This document shows, piece after piece, positions 34,603-43,300 of a DNA stretch of 64,000 bases; positions within the stretch are counted from its first letter, which is position 1, and each line of letters starts with the position of its first letter. The notes under the pieces were generated by a model. It was not told the origin of the DNA and ran no database searches. It saw nothing but the letters and a program-made list of their open reading frames with translations. The DNA comes from Pseudomonas sp. TCU-HL1 (lineage in GTDB: Bacteria; Pseudomonadota; Gammaproteobacteria; Pseudomonadales; Pseudomonadaceae), in contig NZ_CP015992.1 of NCBI RefSeq assembly GCF_001708505.1, positions 5,022,001-5,086,000 of the forward strand, read 5' to 3'. The translations under genes were made by a program, and so were the position numbers.

Positions 34603-34908
34603 TTAGTTGTTCTGCACCCGTGCCTTCGGCAGTTCGACCACCGTGGCGCGGCGCTGGGCCAGGTAACGGGTGCAGCTCACCCGCAGGAAGGACGCGAAGT
34701 TGACCACCTCGCCGCGGTACTCCATCACCTCGTCGTAGAGCTTGGTGATGAGCTGGTTGGTGGTCATGCCGTCCACTTCGGCGATTTCCCGCAGGATGTC
34801 CCAGAACTGGTTCTCCAGTCGCAGGGTGGTCACCACACCGCGAATGCGCAAAGAGCGCGAACGGGATTCGTAGAGAATGGGGTCGGCTTTTACGTACAGC
34901 TCGCACAT
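34603..34908 (-). CDS. Ribbon-helix-helix domain protein (RHH_4 type)
   Basis: A 101-residue putative DNA-binding protein. The ribbon-helix-helix is GVVTTLRLENQFWDILREIA then EVDGMTTNQLITKLYDEVME (about residues 24-63). The C-terminus is VVNFASFLRVSCTRYLA. The ATG at 34908 (MCELYVKADPILYESR) follows AGGAG; an upstream ATG at 34956 has none. The N-terminal part is strongly conserved in pseudomonads from memory. It has no co-oriented neighbour close by, so its target is unknown. Confidence 0.85.
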   Translation of the reverse strand: MCELYVKADPILYESRSRSLRIRGVVTTLRLENQFWDILREIAEVDGMTTNQLITKLYDEVMEYRGEVVNFASFLRVSCTRYLAQRRATVVELPKARVQNN

Positions 34909-35031
34909 GACGTAACTCCTGGTTCGTGGTGCGGCGCGTCGGCGTATATGGATCACGCTTCACCGATCCACCTTCGGAGTCCAGCATGACCTCGGTGGTG
35001 GAAACGAATAGCGGTTTCCACCCTACGCGCC

Positions 35032-35613
35032 TCACAGCTCGATCTTCGTCCCGAGCAGCTTGAGGAAGCCCGCCAGCCAGGCAGGATGCGCCGGCCAGGC
35101 CGGGGCGGTCACCAGGTTGCCCTGGGTATGAGCGGTATCCACCGGGATATCTACATACTGCCCACCGGCGAGTTTCACCTCAGGGCCGCAGGCCGGATAG
35201 GCGCTGCACTCACGGCCTTCCAGCACGCCGGCGGCTGCCAGCAACTGCGCACCGTGGCAGACGGCGGCGATGGGCTTGCCGGCCTTGTCGAAGGCCTGCA
35301 CCAGTTCCAGCACACGTGCATTCAGGCGCAGGTATTCCGGTGCGCGCCCGCCGGGGATCAGCAGGGCGTCGTAATCCTCGACCTTGACCTTGGCGAAGTC
35401 GAAGTTGAGGGCAAAGTTGTGGCCCGGCTTCTCGCTGTAGGTCTGGTCGCCTTCGAAATCGTGGATGGCCGTGCGCACGCTCTGCCCGGCGATCTTGTCC
35501 GGGCACACGGCATGCACCGTATGGCCGACCATCAGAAGGGCCTGGAACGGCACCATGGTTTCATAGTCTTCGACGTAGTCACCGATCAGCATCAGAATCT
35601 TCTTCGCGGCCAT
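35032..35613 (-). CDS. DJ-1/PfpI-family protein
   Basis: A 193-residue class I glutamine amidotransferase-like protein of the DJ-1/PfpI superfamily. The nucleophile elbow is [17 protein letters not shown] (Cys at about residue 118). The Glu region is [15 protein letters not shown], and the start [20 protein letters not shown] is typical. Members are glyoxalases, chaperones or deglycases, and the role here is not determined. AGGAGAATG precedes the ATG. Confidence 0.9.
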   Translation of the reverse strand: MAAKKILMLIGDYVEDYETMVPFQALLMVGHTVHAVCPDKIAGQSVRTAIHDFEGDQTYSEKPGHNFALNFDFAKVKVEDYDALLIPGGRAPEYLRLNARVLELVQAFDKAGKPIAAVCHGAQLLAAAGVLEGRECSAYPACGPEVKLAGGQYVDIPVDTAHTQGNLVTAPAWPAHPAWLAGFLKLLGTKIEL

Positions 35614-35719
35614 TTCGCATTCTCCTGGAGTGGAAGCTCTGGGGCTTCAAAGGGTAGCCAATTATCCCCGGCCTTTTTCGGCCTCGGGTAATAGTCCCCT
35701 ACTACAGAAGTTGCATGCC

Positions 35720-36331
35720 TCAGATGCCGATCTTGTCCAGCGCCCGGCCTACGCCGCGCCAGAACCCCTCCTGCAGTCGCATCACCTCACCGCTGGCGGC
35801 GACCCGCTCGCAGGGCTGCACCTGGCGGGTCGCAGTGATTTCCTGGCTAGCCAGGGGCTCTTCAACCAGTTGCAGCGGACCATTGCCGGCGCTGGGTTGC
35901 TCGCTGTTCTTCGGCGGCGGGTCCAGTTCGTCGTAGCGCAGGTAGTAAGTACGCCCGGCGCTGGCATCCAGGGCAAAGGAGGTGATGAGGGTGAAATCCA
36001 GCGGGCCGTCGGCGAACAGGCTCCAATAACTGCCGAACAGCGGCCGGCGCATCTCCAGCTTGTAGCTGGCCGCTTCGAACTCCAGCACAAGGTAGCCGTT
36101 GCTCGGCAGGCTGCCGATCAGTTCATTGTTGAGGAAGATGCCGGGCGCTTCCAGTTCCTGGTCGGCCCATTCGTTTTGCGGCCGATAGAGGTAGACCAGC
36201 GCATGGTCGCCGTCGCTCGGCGCTGCCGTCTGGAACGCGGGCCCTTCGGTTGCACCAAAGAAGGCACCTGGGGTGGAACAGCCGCCCAGCAAAGCGGCCA
36301 GCAGCAGGATCGGCAGATATCGGCGGCCCAT
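35720..36331 (-). CDS. DUF2846-domain lipoprotein
   Basis: A 203-residue lipoprotein with lipobox LAALLGGCS (acylated Cys at about residue 18). The central region contains the DUF2846 features ALVYLYRPQNEWADQ, PGIFLNNELIGSLPSNGYLVL and TYYLRYDEL. GAGGGAGTGG precedes the ATG. The C-terminus is a short helix. Function is unknown. Confidence 0.87.
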   Translation of the reverse strand: MGRRYLPILLLAALLGGCSTPGAFFGATEGPAFQTAAPSDGDHALVYLYRPQNEWADQELEAPGIFLNNELIGSLPSNGYLVLEFEAASYKLEMRRPLFGSYWSLFADGPLDFTLITSFALDASAGRTYYLRYDELDPPPKNSEQPSAGNGPLQLVEEPLASQEITATRQVQPCERVAASGEVMRLQEGFWRGVGRALDKIGI

Positions 36332-36422
36332 GCAGCCACTCCCTCTGGTTATCGTGGAGCAAGCCTAGCCCGGCCCCGATCTACAGGCACCCGACGAAAG
36401 TGCGGCTACGGGTTCCGCGTCG

Positions 36423-37577
36423 CTAACGACGTCGATCGAGAAGGTTCACGACCAGCCGATCCAACCACCCCCAGAGACGCTGGCGCAGGCGCTTGATCAG
36501 GGGACGGGCGTGCCAGTCGTCCATGGTGATCTCGCGGCTGTCGGCGAAATCCTGGCGCATGCAGGCGTCTACCGCCCGGGTGAAGTCAGGGTCCAGCGCT
36601 TCCAGGTTGGCTTCCAGGTTGAAACGCAGGTTCCAGTGATCGAAGTTGCACGAACCGACGCTGACCCAGTCATCCGCCAACACGATCTTCAGGTGAAGGA
36701 AGCGCTGCTGGTATTCGAATATCCGCACCCCGGCACGCAGCAGGCGCGGGTAGTAACGCTGGCCGGCAAAGCGCACTGGCGGGTGGTCGGTGTGTCGGCT
36801 GGTGAGCAGCAGGCGCACCTCGACACCCCGCCGCGCCGCCTTGATCAGGGCGCGGCGCACCTTCCAGCTCGGCAGGAAATAGGGCGTCGCCAGCCAGACG
36901 CGGTTGCGTGCCGTACGAATGCTGCGCGCCAGCGACTGGACGATGTCGCGGTGCTGGCTGGCATCGGCATAGGCCAGACGGCCGAGCCCCTTCCCTACCG
37001 CAGGATAAGGTGGCAGGTGGGTCAGGCCCGGCGCTTCACCCGATTTCCAGGGGTGGCGGCCGAGGTTGGCCAGCCACTGATAGTCGAAGATCAGTTGCCA
37101 GTGCGCCACCAACGGACCTTCGATAGCCACCATCACTTCATGCCAGCGGCTGGACTCCTGTGCGGGGTTCCAGAACTCGTCGGTGGAACCGGTACCACCG
37201 ATGAAGGCCAGGCGGTCGTCCACCACGAGGATCTTGCGGTGGTCGCGGTACAGGTTGCTGAAGCCGCGCCGCCAGCGTAGCGGGTTGTAGAACTGCAGCA
37301 GCACACCGGCGTGGCTCAGCCGCTCGCGCAGCGTTCCCCCCAGTTTCAAGCTGCCGAAATCATCGAACAGGCAGCGTACCCGCACGCCGCGGACCGCCGC
37401 CACGCAAAGGGCATCCACCAGCGCCTCGCTGCACTTGCCGTCTTCCACCAGGTAGAGCTCCAGCGCGACCTGGTACTCGGCCCGGGCAATGGCCGTGAGC
37501 ATGGTCGGAAAGAACTGCGGCCCGTCGATCAGCAGCTCGAATCGATTGCCGGCCTTCCAGGGGAAGATCTGCCCCAT
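36423..37577 (-). CDS. Phospholipase D-like / cardiolipin synthase (ClsB-type)
   Basis: A 384-residue protein with two HKD catalytic motifs: HRKILVVD followed by RLAFIGG (about residues 112-126), and HLKIVLAD followed by VSVGSCNFD (about 295-310). Lack of N-terminal membrane helices makes it like ClsB rather than ClsA, so cardiolipin or phosphatidylglycerol transfer at the inner membrane is a reasonable inference. Its ATG overlaps the stop of the YceI gene by one base (TGATG), so the two are coupled. Confidence 0.9.
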   Translation of the reverse strand: MGQIFPWKAGNRFELLIDGPQFFPTMLTAIARAEYQVALELYLVEDGKCSEALVDALCVAAVRGVRVRCLFDDFGSLKLGGTLRERLSHAGVLLQFYNPLRWRRGFSNLYRDHRKILVVDDRLAFIGGTGSTDEFWNPAQESSRWHEVMVAIEGPLVAHWQLIFDYQWLANLGRHPWKSGEAPGLTHLPPYPAVGKGLGRLAYADASQHRDIVQSLARSIRTARNRVWLATPYFLPSWKVRRALIKAARRGVEVRLLLTSRHTDHPPVRFAGQRYYPRLLRAGVRIFEYQQRFLHLKIVLADDWVSVGSCNFDHWNLRFNLEANLEALDPDFTRAVDACMRQDFADSREITMDDWHARPLIKRLRQRLWGWLDRLVVNLLDRRR

Positions 37578-38158
37578 CAGCGCTCCGTGAAGATCAGCAC
37601 GGCCCCCACCGGCACCGACAGACTGATGCCCGACAGACCGGCCAGTTTGCGCAAATCATCCAGCGCCGAAGTCAGGCCGAAGTCTTCCACTTGCAGAACC
37701 AGTGGCGCCAGGGTCACCACCTGGAAGCGATGATCGTCCAGACGGGTCGCCAGAAGCTCGGCGCGGTATTCCTTTTCCTGGTCGCGAATCTTCACCTTCA
37801 ACGGCAGCCCCAGCTCCAGTTGGGCGCCGGGCGCAAGGTCGGTGATGGGGCGCAGGTCGAGCTGGGCGGTCACTTCGGCGTCGGGGAACCTGGCAATTTC
37901 GAAGAACTGATCACGCAGGCGCTGATCGCGCAGCGGCACCCCGGTGCTGACCGATTCCAGTTCGACGCGCAGCCTCGCCTGGCCATCCTGGCCGATCTTG
38001 CCGTGCAAGGTGAGGAACCGGTGCACTTCAGAGATGCTGCCGGCCTTGGTGGAAATGAAGGAGATCCGCGAGGACTCGTTGTCCAGGTACCAGCTTGCGT
38101 GGACGGGCAGGGCCAGGGCGGCGAGCAGGGCAATGAGGGGGCGTATCGATTTCTGCAT
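37577..38158 (-). CDS. YceI-family periplasmic protein
   Basis: A 193-residue exported lipocalin-like protein. A signal peptide (about residues 1-21, ending PVHA) is followed by SWYLDNESSRISFISTKAG, the standard first strand pair of YceI proteins, and by LESVSTGVPLRDQRLRDQFF. These bind long isoprenoid or polyisoprenoid ligands. AAGGAAG precedes the ATG at 38158. It is the upstream gene of the YceI-phospholipase D pair, a pairing I recall in other pseudomonads. Confidence 0.9.
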   Translation of the reverse strand: MQKSIRPLIALLAALALPVHASWYLDNESSRISFISTKAGSISEVHRFLTLHGKIGQDGQARLRVELESVSTGVPLRDQRLRDQFFEIARFPDAEVTAQLDLRPITDLAPGAQLELGLPLKVKIRDQEKEYRAELLATRLDDHRFQVVTLAPLVLQVEDFGLTSALDDLRKLAGLSGISLSVPVGAVLIFTER

Positions 38159-38301
38159 GCGGGCTTCCTTTGGCATGTCGCTGACGGCCCAGAGACTCAG
38201 GCCGGACTCCATTGGTCACACGGATCACCGTCAGGTTCCACCTGGGGCGATCCCGACGGACGGGCAATGGATGCAAAGCTACCAGAGGATGCAGACCATT
38301 A

Positions 38302-38328
38302 CTTCCCTCTCCCTCCGGGAGAGGGAAG
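38302..38328. repeat. Perfect 12-base-pair CCCTCTCCC hairpin
   Basis: CTTCCCTCTCCC and its exact complement GGGAGAGGGAAG are separated by three bases. It lies between the divergently placed YceI gene start and the xenB-like gene end. Relatives are at 4079 and 54689. Confidence 0.7.
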
Positions 38329-38354
38329 GCCAGGATGGCCCCAGTCGCCCAAAT

Positions 38355-38377
38355 CGCGAATGAATGCGCTCCCACAG
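38355..38377. repeat. Half unit of the GAATTCATTCGC repeat
   Basis: CGCGAATGAATGCGCTCCCA matches one arm of the repeats at 7414, 27721 and 45553 with one base changed (GAATGC for GAATTC). Confidence 0.4.
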
Positions 38378-38398
38378 GGCGTTATCCGGCCCGCAATG

Positions 38399-38430
38399 AA
38401 AAAGCCCCGTCCTTGCGGCGCGGGGCTTCT
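38399..38430 (-). terminator. Rho-independent terminator after the Old Yellow Enzyme gene
   Basis: On the minus strand AAGCCCCG / CGGGGCTTTTTC, 19 bases beyond the stop at 38449. Confidence 0.85.
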
Positions 38431-38448
38431 CTCAAGAGGGTTGCGCTG

Positions 38449-39498
38449 TTACAGGCGCGGGTAGTCGATATAGCCCACCGGGCCCTTGGCGTAGAAGAGT
38501 TCCGGGCGCGGATCGTTCAGCGGTGCATCCAGGCGCAGGCGCTCGGGCAGGTCCGGGTTGGCGATGAAGGGAACGCCGAAGGCGACGGCATCGGCCTTGC
38601 CGCTTGCCAGCCAGGCATTGGCGCTGTCCCTGGTGAAGCGCTCGTTGGCGATGAACACGCCACCGAAGGCGTCCTTCAGTTGCGGCGTCAGGCTGTCCGC
38701 GCCTTCCCGCTCGCGGGTGCAGATGAAGGCCACGCCACGCTTGCCCAGTTCGCGGGCGACGTAGCCGAAGGTGGCAGACAGGTCGGAATCGCCCATGTCA
38801 TGCAGATCGGCGCGCGGCGACAGGTGCACACCCACGCGGCCAGCGCCCCAGACCTTGATCGCCGCATCGGTGACCTCCAGCAGCAGGCGCGCACGGTTCT
38901 CGATGGTGCCGCCGTACTGGTCGCTACGCTGGTTGGTTCCGTCCTGGAGGAACTGGTCCAGCAGGTAACCGTTGGCGGCGTGGATTTCCACACCGTCGAA
39001 ACCGGCGACCTGCGCGTTCTCGGCACCCACGCGGTAGGCGTCGACTATGTCGGCGATCTCTTCTGTTTCCAGAGCGCGCGGCACCGGGTAGTCACGCAGC
39101 GGACGCAGCAGACTGACGTGCCCCTTGGCGGCGATGGCGCTCGGCGCTACCGGGACTTCACCGCCCAGGTAGCTGGGGTCGGAAATACGGCCCACGTGCC
39201 ACAGCTGCAGGACGATCTTGCCGCCGTTGGCGTGCACGGCCTTGGTGATATTGCTCCAGCCCTTCACCTGCTCGTCGGACCAGATGCCGGGGGTGTCCGG
39301 GTAGCCGACGCCCAAGGGGGTGACGGAGGTGGCTTCGCTGATGATCAGCCCGGCGCTGGCGCGCTGGGTGTAGTACTCGGCCATCAGCGCGTTGGGCACG
39401 CGGCCCTCGTCGGCGCGGCAGCGGGTCAGCGGCGCCATGATGATGCGGTTGGAAAGTTCCAGATCGCCGATCTTGATCGGGTCGAAGAGCGTGGGCAT
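38449..39498 (-). CDS. xenB: Old Yellow Enzyme-family alkene reductase (XenB-like)
   Basis: An FMN-dependent NADPH:alkene reductase of 349 residues, acting on electrophilic alkenes and nitro compounds. The start MPTLFDPIKIGDLELSNRII is typical. The FMN/substrate pair is visible in VEIHAANGYLLDQFL (His-x-x-Asn, about residues 178-181), and catalytic context lies in VLQLWHVGRIS and DQYGGTIENRARLLLEV. The RBS GAGGTAAATGAC precedes the ATG. The ArsR regulator lies upstream, and only a remnant of the expected MFS gene remains between them. Confidence 0.93.
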   Translation of the reverse strand: MPTLFDPIKIGDLELSNRIIMAPLTRCRADEGRVPNALMAEYYTQRASAGLIISEATSVTPLGVGYPDTPGIWSDEQVKGWSNITKAVHANGGKIVLQLWHVGRISDPSYLGGEVPVAPSAIAAKGHVSLLRPLRDYPVPRALETEEIADIVDAYRVGAENAQVAGFDGVEIHAANGYLLDQFLQDGTNQRSDQYGGTIENRARLLLEVTDAAIKVWGAGRVGVHLSPRADLHDMGDSDLSATFGYVARELGKRGVAFICTREREGADSLTPQLKDAFGGVFIANERFTRDSANAWLASGKADAVAFGVPFIANPDLPERLRLDAPLNDPRPELFYAKGPVGYIDYPRL

Positions 39499-39513
39499 GT
39501 CATTTACCTCGGG

Positions 39514-39619
39514 TCAGTCGAGAGCCGCTTGCAGCTCGGGGTTACGGTTGCTGGATGACAGGTTCGGTGGTGCCTATCGCGAATGCGGACAAAGTGAGGG
39601 CGAGAAGCGCAGTAGGCAT
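39514..39619 (-). pseudogene. Remnant of an MFS transporter gene (internal deletion)
   Basis: On the minus strand an AGGAG site precedes ATG 39619, which opens with LLALTLSAFAIGTTE. That is the characteristic first helix of DHA1-family drug exporters, but the frame stops at 39542 after 25 residues. A second frame just beyond reads SSNRNPELQAALD then TGA (39514-39516), which looks like a hydrophilic transporter C-terminus. The body of about 370 residues is missing. From memory, P. aeruginosa has an intact MFS gene (PA4355) at this place between the arsR-like gene and xenB. The deletion is inferred; the fragment is seen. Confidence 0.65.
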
Positions 39620-39663
39620 GTGCCTGCTCCTGGAAAATTGCGGGTTGTAGGCAGGTGCTGCAG

Positions 39664-39972
39664 TTACAGCTCGTCGCTCATCTGGCGAAGAAATTCAGCG
39701 ATGACGGCTTCATTGCGTTTGAAGAAGTTCCACTGGCCCACCTTGCGACTGGTCACCAGCCCCGCACGCTGCAAGGTAGCCAGGTGCGCCGACACGGTGG
39801 ACTGGGAAAGCCCGCAGCGCTGGTCGAACTTGCCGGCGCAAACGCCGATCTCGAAGGGATGGTCCTGTTCGACGAAATACTTCTCCGGCTCCTTGAGCCA
39901 CTGCAGCATCTCTCGCCGCACAGGGTGCGCCAGTGCCTTGATGATTTCGTCGAAGTCGATGATGGTGCTCAT
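39664..39972 (-). CDS. ArsR-family transcriptional regulator
   Basis: A 102-residue winged-helix repressor. The HTH is CGLSQSTVSAHLATLQRAGLV (about residues 53-73), followed by the wing SRKVGQWNFFKRNE. Residues 4-25 (IIDFDEIIKALAHPVRREMLQWL) form the first helices. It lacks the classical Cys metal site of ArsR (ELCVCDL), so it probably senses organic electrophiles or redox state rather than arsenite. It reads toward xenB. Two TATATCGAGA repeats lie just upstream of its ATG (39984 and 40006) and are likely autoregulatory sites. Confidence 0.88.
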   Translation of the reverse strand: MSTIIDFDEIIKALAHPVRREMLQWLKEPEKYFVEQDHPFEIGVCAGKFDQRCGLSQSTVSAHLATLQRAGLVTSRKVGQWNFFKRNEAVIAEFLRQMSDEL

Positions 39973-39983
39973 GGCCGGATTCG

Positions 39984-40015
39984 TATATCGAGATGGAGCG
40001 AACTTTATATCGAGA
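39984..40015 (-). promoter_or_regulatory. Direct repeat TATATCGAGA x2, candidate ArsR operator
   Basis: TATATCGAGA at 39984-39993 and again at 40006-40015, 22 bases apart (about two helical turns), 12 bases upstream of the arsR-like ATG. The spacing suits two dimers on one face of the DNA. The inner GATATA could also serve as a -10 box on the minus strand. Confidence 0.55.
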
Positions 40016-40099
40016 AATGACGATACAGGATCGTTTGTGCCGATAGTCGTCATCAACGCTCATGATGGAAGCGTCTCCCGCCTGAGTTAAGCTCAACCG

Positions 40100-40681
40100 A
40101 TGAACTACCTCGCCCACCTCCACCTCGGCGGCTCACAGCCGGCACAACTGCTCGGCAGCCTCTATGGCGACTTCGTCAAGGGGCCGCTGGCGGGGCGCTG
40201 GCCAGCGGATATCGAAGCCGGCATCCGCCTGCACCGGCGCATCGACGCCTTCACCGACAGCCACCCGCTGATCACCCAGGCCAAGCTGCGCTTCCCCAGC
40301 GAACGGCGACGCTTTGCCGGCATCCTGCTGGACGTGTTCTTCGACCATTGCCTGGCGCGCGACTGGGAGCTCTACGCCAACGAACCGCTGGACATCTTCA
40401 CCCACCACGTTTACCAGGTGCTCGGCGCCGAACCCGAGTTGCCTGGCCGCCTGGCACTGATCGCCCCACGCATGGCCGCCCAGGACTGGCTGGGCAGCTA
40501 CCGGGACTTCGAAACCCTGGAACTGGTCATCGCCGGCATGGCTCGGCGCCTCTCGCGACCGGAGGCGCTGAACGGCGCCATGGCGGAGCTGGAAGCGCTC
40601 TATCAGCCCCTCTGCGATGACTTCCGTCAGTTCTATCCACAGCTCCAGCACTTCGCGGGAAGCCAACAAAGCCTCGGTTGA
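40100..40681 (+). CDS. acpH: ACP phosphodiesterase
   Basis: AcpH removes the 4-phosphopantetheine arm from holo-acyl carrier protein. The 193 residues start MNYLAHLHLGGSQPAQLLGS, then LYGDFVKGP, RLHRRIDAFTDSHPL and DVFFDHCLARDWELY, which are the HD-like metal-binding blocks of the family (His/Asp-rich). Length fits E. coli AcpH. The ATG has only a weak ribosome-binding site. It is divergent from the arsR-like gene and lies 68 bases before the universal stress protein gene. Confidence 0.93.
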   Translation: MNYLAHLHLGGSQPAQLLGSLYGDFVKGPLAGRWPADIEAGIRLHRRIDAFTDSHPLITQAKLRFPSERRRFAGILLDVFFDHCLARDWELYANEPLDIFTHHVYQVLGAEPELPGRLALIAPRMAAQDWLGSYRDFETLELVIAGMARRLSRPEALNGAMAELEALYQPLCDDFRQFYPQLQHFAGSQQSLG

Positions 40682-40749
40682 CCTGCATCAAGGGAGGCCC
40701 CCGGCGCTTGCAGTGCAATGGCCACAGACTCTGACTATGGAAGTCCCCG

Positions 40750-41604
40750 ATGAAAGCGCTGATGCTGGCAACCGATCTTTCCAACCGCTCCGACCTCGCC
40801 TTGCGGCGCGCCGCCCGACTGGTCCGGCAGTTCGACTGCCCCTGGTTCATCCTCCACGTGGTCGACGAAGACCAGCCGCAACCGAGGCTCGAACGGGAAG
40901 TGGAATACGTCCGCCGCTACCTGAATGAACACGTGGACGCGTTCACCGAACTGGCTGGCCGCGCCCCGGAAATCTGGGTGGAAGTGGGCGACCCGGCCAA
41001 ACACATCGCCGAGTGCACCCGCTGGACCGAAATCGACCTGCTGGTAGTCGGCAGCCACCGCAAGAGTCCGCTGCGCGACATCTTCGTCGGTACCACCCTG
41101 GAGCGCCTGGTGCGCACCAGCCATGTGCCCATCCTGCTGGTGAACAAGGACGTCGAGGACGACTATCGGGCGCCGCTGCTCGCCGCGGACTGCTCCCCCG
41201 GCTCTGCCCAGGCCATGCGCACCGCCCGTGAACTGGGTCTGCTGCCCGCGGACGGAGCAAGGGCGCTGTACGCCTTCGACTCGCTGGGAAGCGTGCTGGT
41301 GGCCGGCACTGGCGCCGGAACGATTCTGGGTGACCGCTCCGCCGAACGCCACCGGGCCGCCGCCGCGCTGCACGAGTTCCTGCTTCGGGAAGAACTGGGC
41401 AGCATGGTGGGTCAGCGCCTGGTCGAGGAAGGCCAGCCCATGATCGCCCTGCGCCGGGTTCTGGACCGCGAACCCACCGACCTGCTGGTGATGGGTACCC
41501 GCGGGCTGACGGGATTGAAGCGGGTGTTGATCGGCAGCGTGGCCGATGCAGCCATGCGCGAGCTGGACTGCGACATCCTCACAGTGCCGCCCAGCAAGGC
41601 TTGA
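40750..41604 (+). CDS. Universal stress protein, two UspA domains
   Basis: A 284-residue tandem UspA protein. Domain 1 (residues 1-140) starts MKALMLATDLSNRSDLALRR and ends with LLVVGSHRKSPLRDIFVGTT, a nucleotide-binding-like motif. Domain 2 (about 150-284) ends LLVMGTRGLTGLKRVLIGSVADA, with the G-x2-G-x9-G(S/T) ATP motif. Such tandem Usps in Pseudomonas respond to anaerobic or stress conditions. GGAAG precedes the ATG. It is convergent with olsA. Confidence 0.92.
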   Translation: MKALMLATDLSNRSDLALRRAARLVRQFDCPWFILHVVDEDQPQPRLEREVEYVRRYLNEHVDAFTELAGRAPEIWVEVGDPAKHIAECTRWTEIDLLVVGSHRKSPLRDIFVGTTLERLVRTSHVPILLVNKDVEDDYRAPLLAADCSPGSAQAMRTARELGLLPADGARALYAFDSLGSVLVAGTGAGTILGDRSAERHRAAAALHEFLLREELGSMVGQRLVEEGQPMIALRRVLDREPTDLLVMGTRGLTGLKRVLIGSVADAAMRELDCDILTVPPSKA

Positions 41605-41611
41605 CCCGCCC

Positions 41612-42385
41612 TCAGGCGGCCAGCGCCTCGTTCTCCACCTCACCGAAGAGCGCCCGTTGCACGGCGCTCTTCGCCCGTTGACTCAACACCGTACGACTCA
41701 GGCCTTGGCTGGGGATGGGCTCCAGCAACTGGATTTCCACCTCTACCCGGTCACTACGCAGCAACCGCACCAGGTGCGACAGCAGATCGTCTTCACCGAT
41801 GAAGGGCGCCACCTCGTCCCGCTGACCGTCACGCAGGTAGCGGATCGCCACGGGCTGTACCGGCACCTCAGTCTCCACCGCACTGGTCAGCAGACGACTG
41901 TGGAACGTCTTCAGCAGGCTGCCATCGGTGGTGGTGCCTTCCGGGAAGATCAACAAGTGGCGGCCAGCGCCCAGGTGTCGGGCCAACTGCTGGCCGACCA
42001 GGCCGCTGTCTCCCGAACCTCGACGGATGAACAAGGTACCGGCCTTGTGCGCGAGCCAGCCCGCCACCGGCCAGGCGCGCACCTCGGCCTTGGACAGGAA
42101 CGACAGTGGCGCTACGGCGCCGAGCAGCGGGATATCGGTCCAGGACACGTGGTTGCTGACCCAGAGCATCGGCTGCCCGGGCACGTGGCCGATGACACGG
42201 ACACGAAACGGCAGAGCAGCCGCCAGGCGCGCGAGGAACCAGCGGGTCAGGCGCTGCCGGGTCGCCATCATCTCGCTCCGCCCCAGACGCTCCAGCAGGC
42301 CGACCCAGGCGGCCAGCGCCAAGCCAAGGCCGATCACCGCCAGCAACCGGGCGACGCGGGCGTAGAAACGCGCGGTCTTCAACAT
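41612..42385 (-). CDS. olsA: Lyso-ornithine lipid O-acyltransferase
   Basis: OlsA adds the second acyl chain to lyso-ornithine lipid, a phosphate-free membrane lipid used under phosphate limitation. The 257 residues belong to the PlsC/LPLAT family: NHVSWTDIPLL (H-x4-D acyltransferase box), FIRRGSGDSG, and FPEGTTTDGSLLKTFHSRL. An N-terminal hydrophobic helix (about residues 12-32) anchors it. It lies eight bases after olsB, giving the standard olsB-olsA operon of pseudomonads. Confidence 0.92.
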   Translation of the reverse strand: MLKTARFYARVARLLAVIGLGLALAAWVGLLERLGRSEMMATRQRLTRWFLARLAAALPFRVRVIGHVPGQPMLWVSNHVSWTDIPLLGAVAPLSFLSKAEVRAWPVAGWLAHKAGTLFIRRGSGDSGLVGQQLARHLGAGRHLLIFPEGTTTDGSLLKTFHSRLLTSAVETEVPVQPVAIRYLRDGQRDEVAPFIGEDDLLSHLVRLLRSDRVEVEIQLLEPIPSQGLSRTVLSQRAKSAVQRALFGEVENEALAA

Positions 42386-42393
42386 GCCCGACC

Positions 42394-43164
42394 TCAGACC
42401 GCGGCCTTGAAGTGGCGGGCGTAGCGCGGGCAGAGTTCGTCGCGCTTGAGCAGGATGAATACATCGGCCACCTGGAAATCCGGGTCCCAGCACGGCTCGC
42501 CACAGATCTTCGCGCCGAGGCGCATGTAGGCCTTGAGCAGCGGCGGCATCTCGGCGATCACATTGCCCGGCAGCTCCAGCGCCGGCAGCGGGTTCTTCGG
42601 TTCCGCACGCAGGTATTCGGTGCACAGGTAGCGTTCGCGCAGACGCTGCATGATGGCCTGGGCCTGCACGCCGCCGTCCTGCATCGGGATGCTGGCGCAG
42701 CCCATCAGGTAGCCGTAACCGCCCTCGTTCAACACCTCGGCCAACTCGCCCCAGAGCACGGCGATGGTGGCGCCGTTGCGATAGGTCGGGGCGACGCAGG
42801 TACGGCCGATCTCCAGCACCGGGCTCTGCAGTTCACCGAGCCCATGGAGGCTGAATTCCTCTTCGCTGTAGTAGCGGCCCAGGTCGCGGGCGGCCTGGTG
42901 GTCGAGCAGGCGGGTCGTCGCCACCAGCTCTCCGCTTTCCAGGTCGCGCACGCCGATGTGCTGGCAGTGCGGGTCGTAATCATCCATGTCGAGACCGAAC
43001 TCGGCGCCTTTCAGCTTGGCATCGAACTCGGCACTGAAGACACGGAAGCGCAGGGCCTGGGCCTCGCGCAATGCAGCAACGCCTTCCAGGCGCTCGGCCT
43101 GCAGGCGGCGAGGACTCTTCCCGTTGGGTGCGACACTGTCGCGGGTCATGGCGATCTGGGTCAT
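42394..43164 (-). CDS. olsB: Ornithine lipid synthase, N-acyltransferase OlsB
   Basis: OlsB transfers a 3-hydroxyacyl chain from ACP to the alpha-amine of ornithine. The 256 residues show the GNAT-like hemolysin/OlsB family features: [20 protein letters not shown] near the N-terminus, [42 protein letters not shown] and the C-terminal [20 protein letters not shown] then [15 protein letters not shown] precedes the ATG. It is the first gene of olsB-olsA and is divergent from an acyl-CoA dehydrogenase-like gene. Confidence 0.92.
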   Translation of the reverse strand: MTQIAMTRDSVAPNGKSPRRLQAERLEGVAALREAQALRFRVFSAEFDAKLKGAEFGLDMDDYDPHCQHIGVRDLESGELVATTRLLDHQAARDLGRYYSEEEFSLHGLGELQSPVLEIGRTCVAPTYRNGATIAVLWGELAEVLNEGGYGYLMGCASIPMQDGGVQAQAIMQRLRERYLCTEYLRAEPKNPLPALELPGNVIAEMPPLLKAYMRLGAKICGEPCWDPDFQVADVFILLKRDELCPRYARHFKAAV

Positions 43165-43300
43165 GAATAAGCCTCCGTAGGCCGGCTCGATCCCGGTTGC
43201 AGCCGGACGATCTTGTTGTGCAAGCTCAGGCTAGGTAGACCCGGTGTCACCACCATGACGGTCCAATGATGCTTGTATGACAGCCCCCAAGGAGCGCCCA

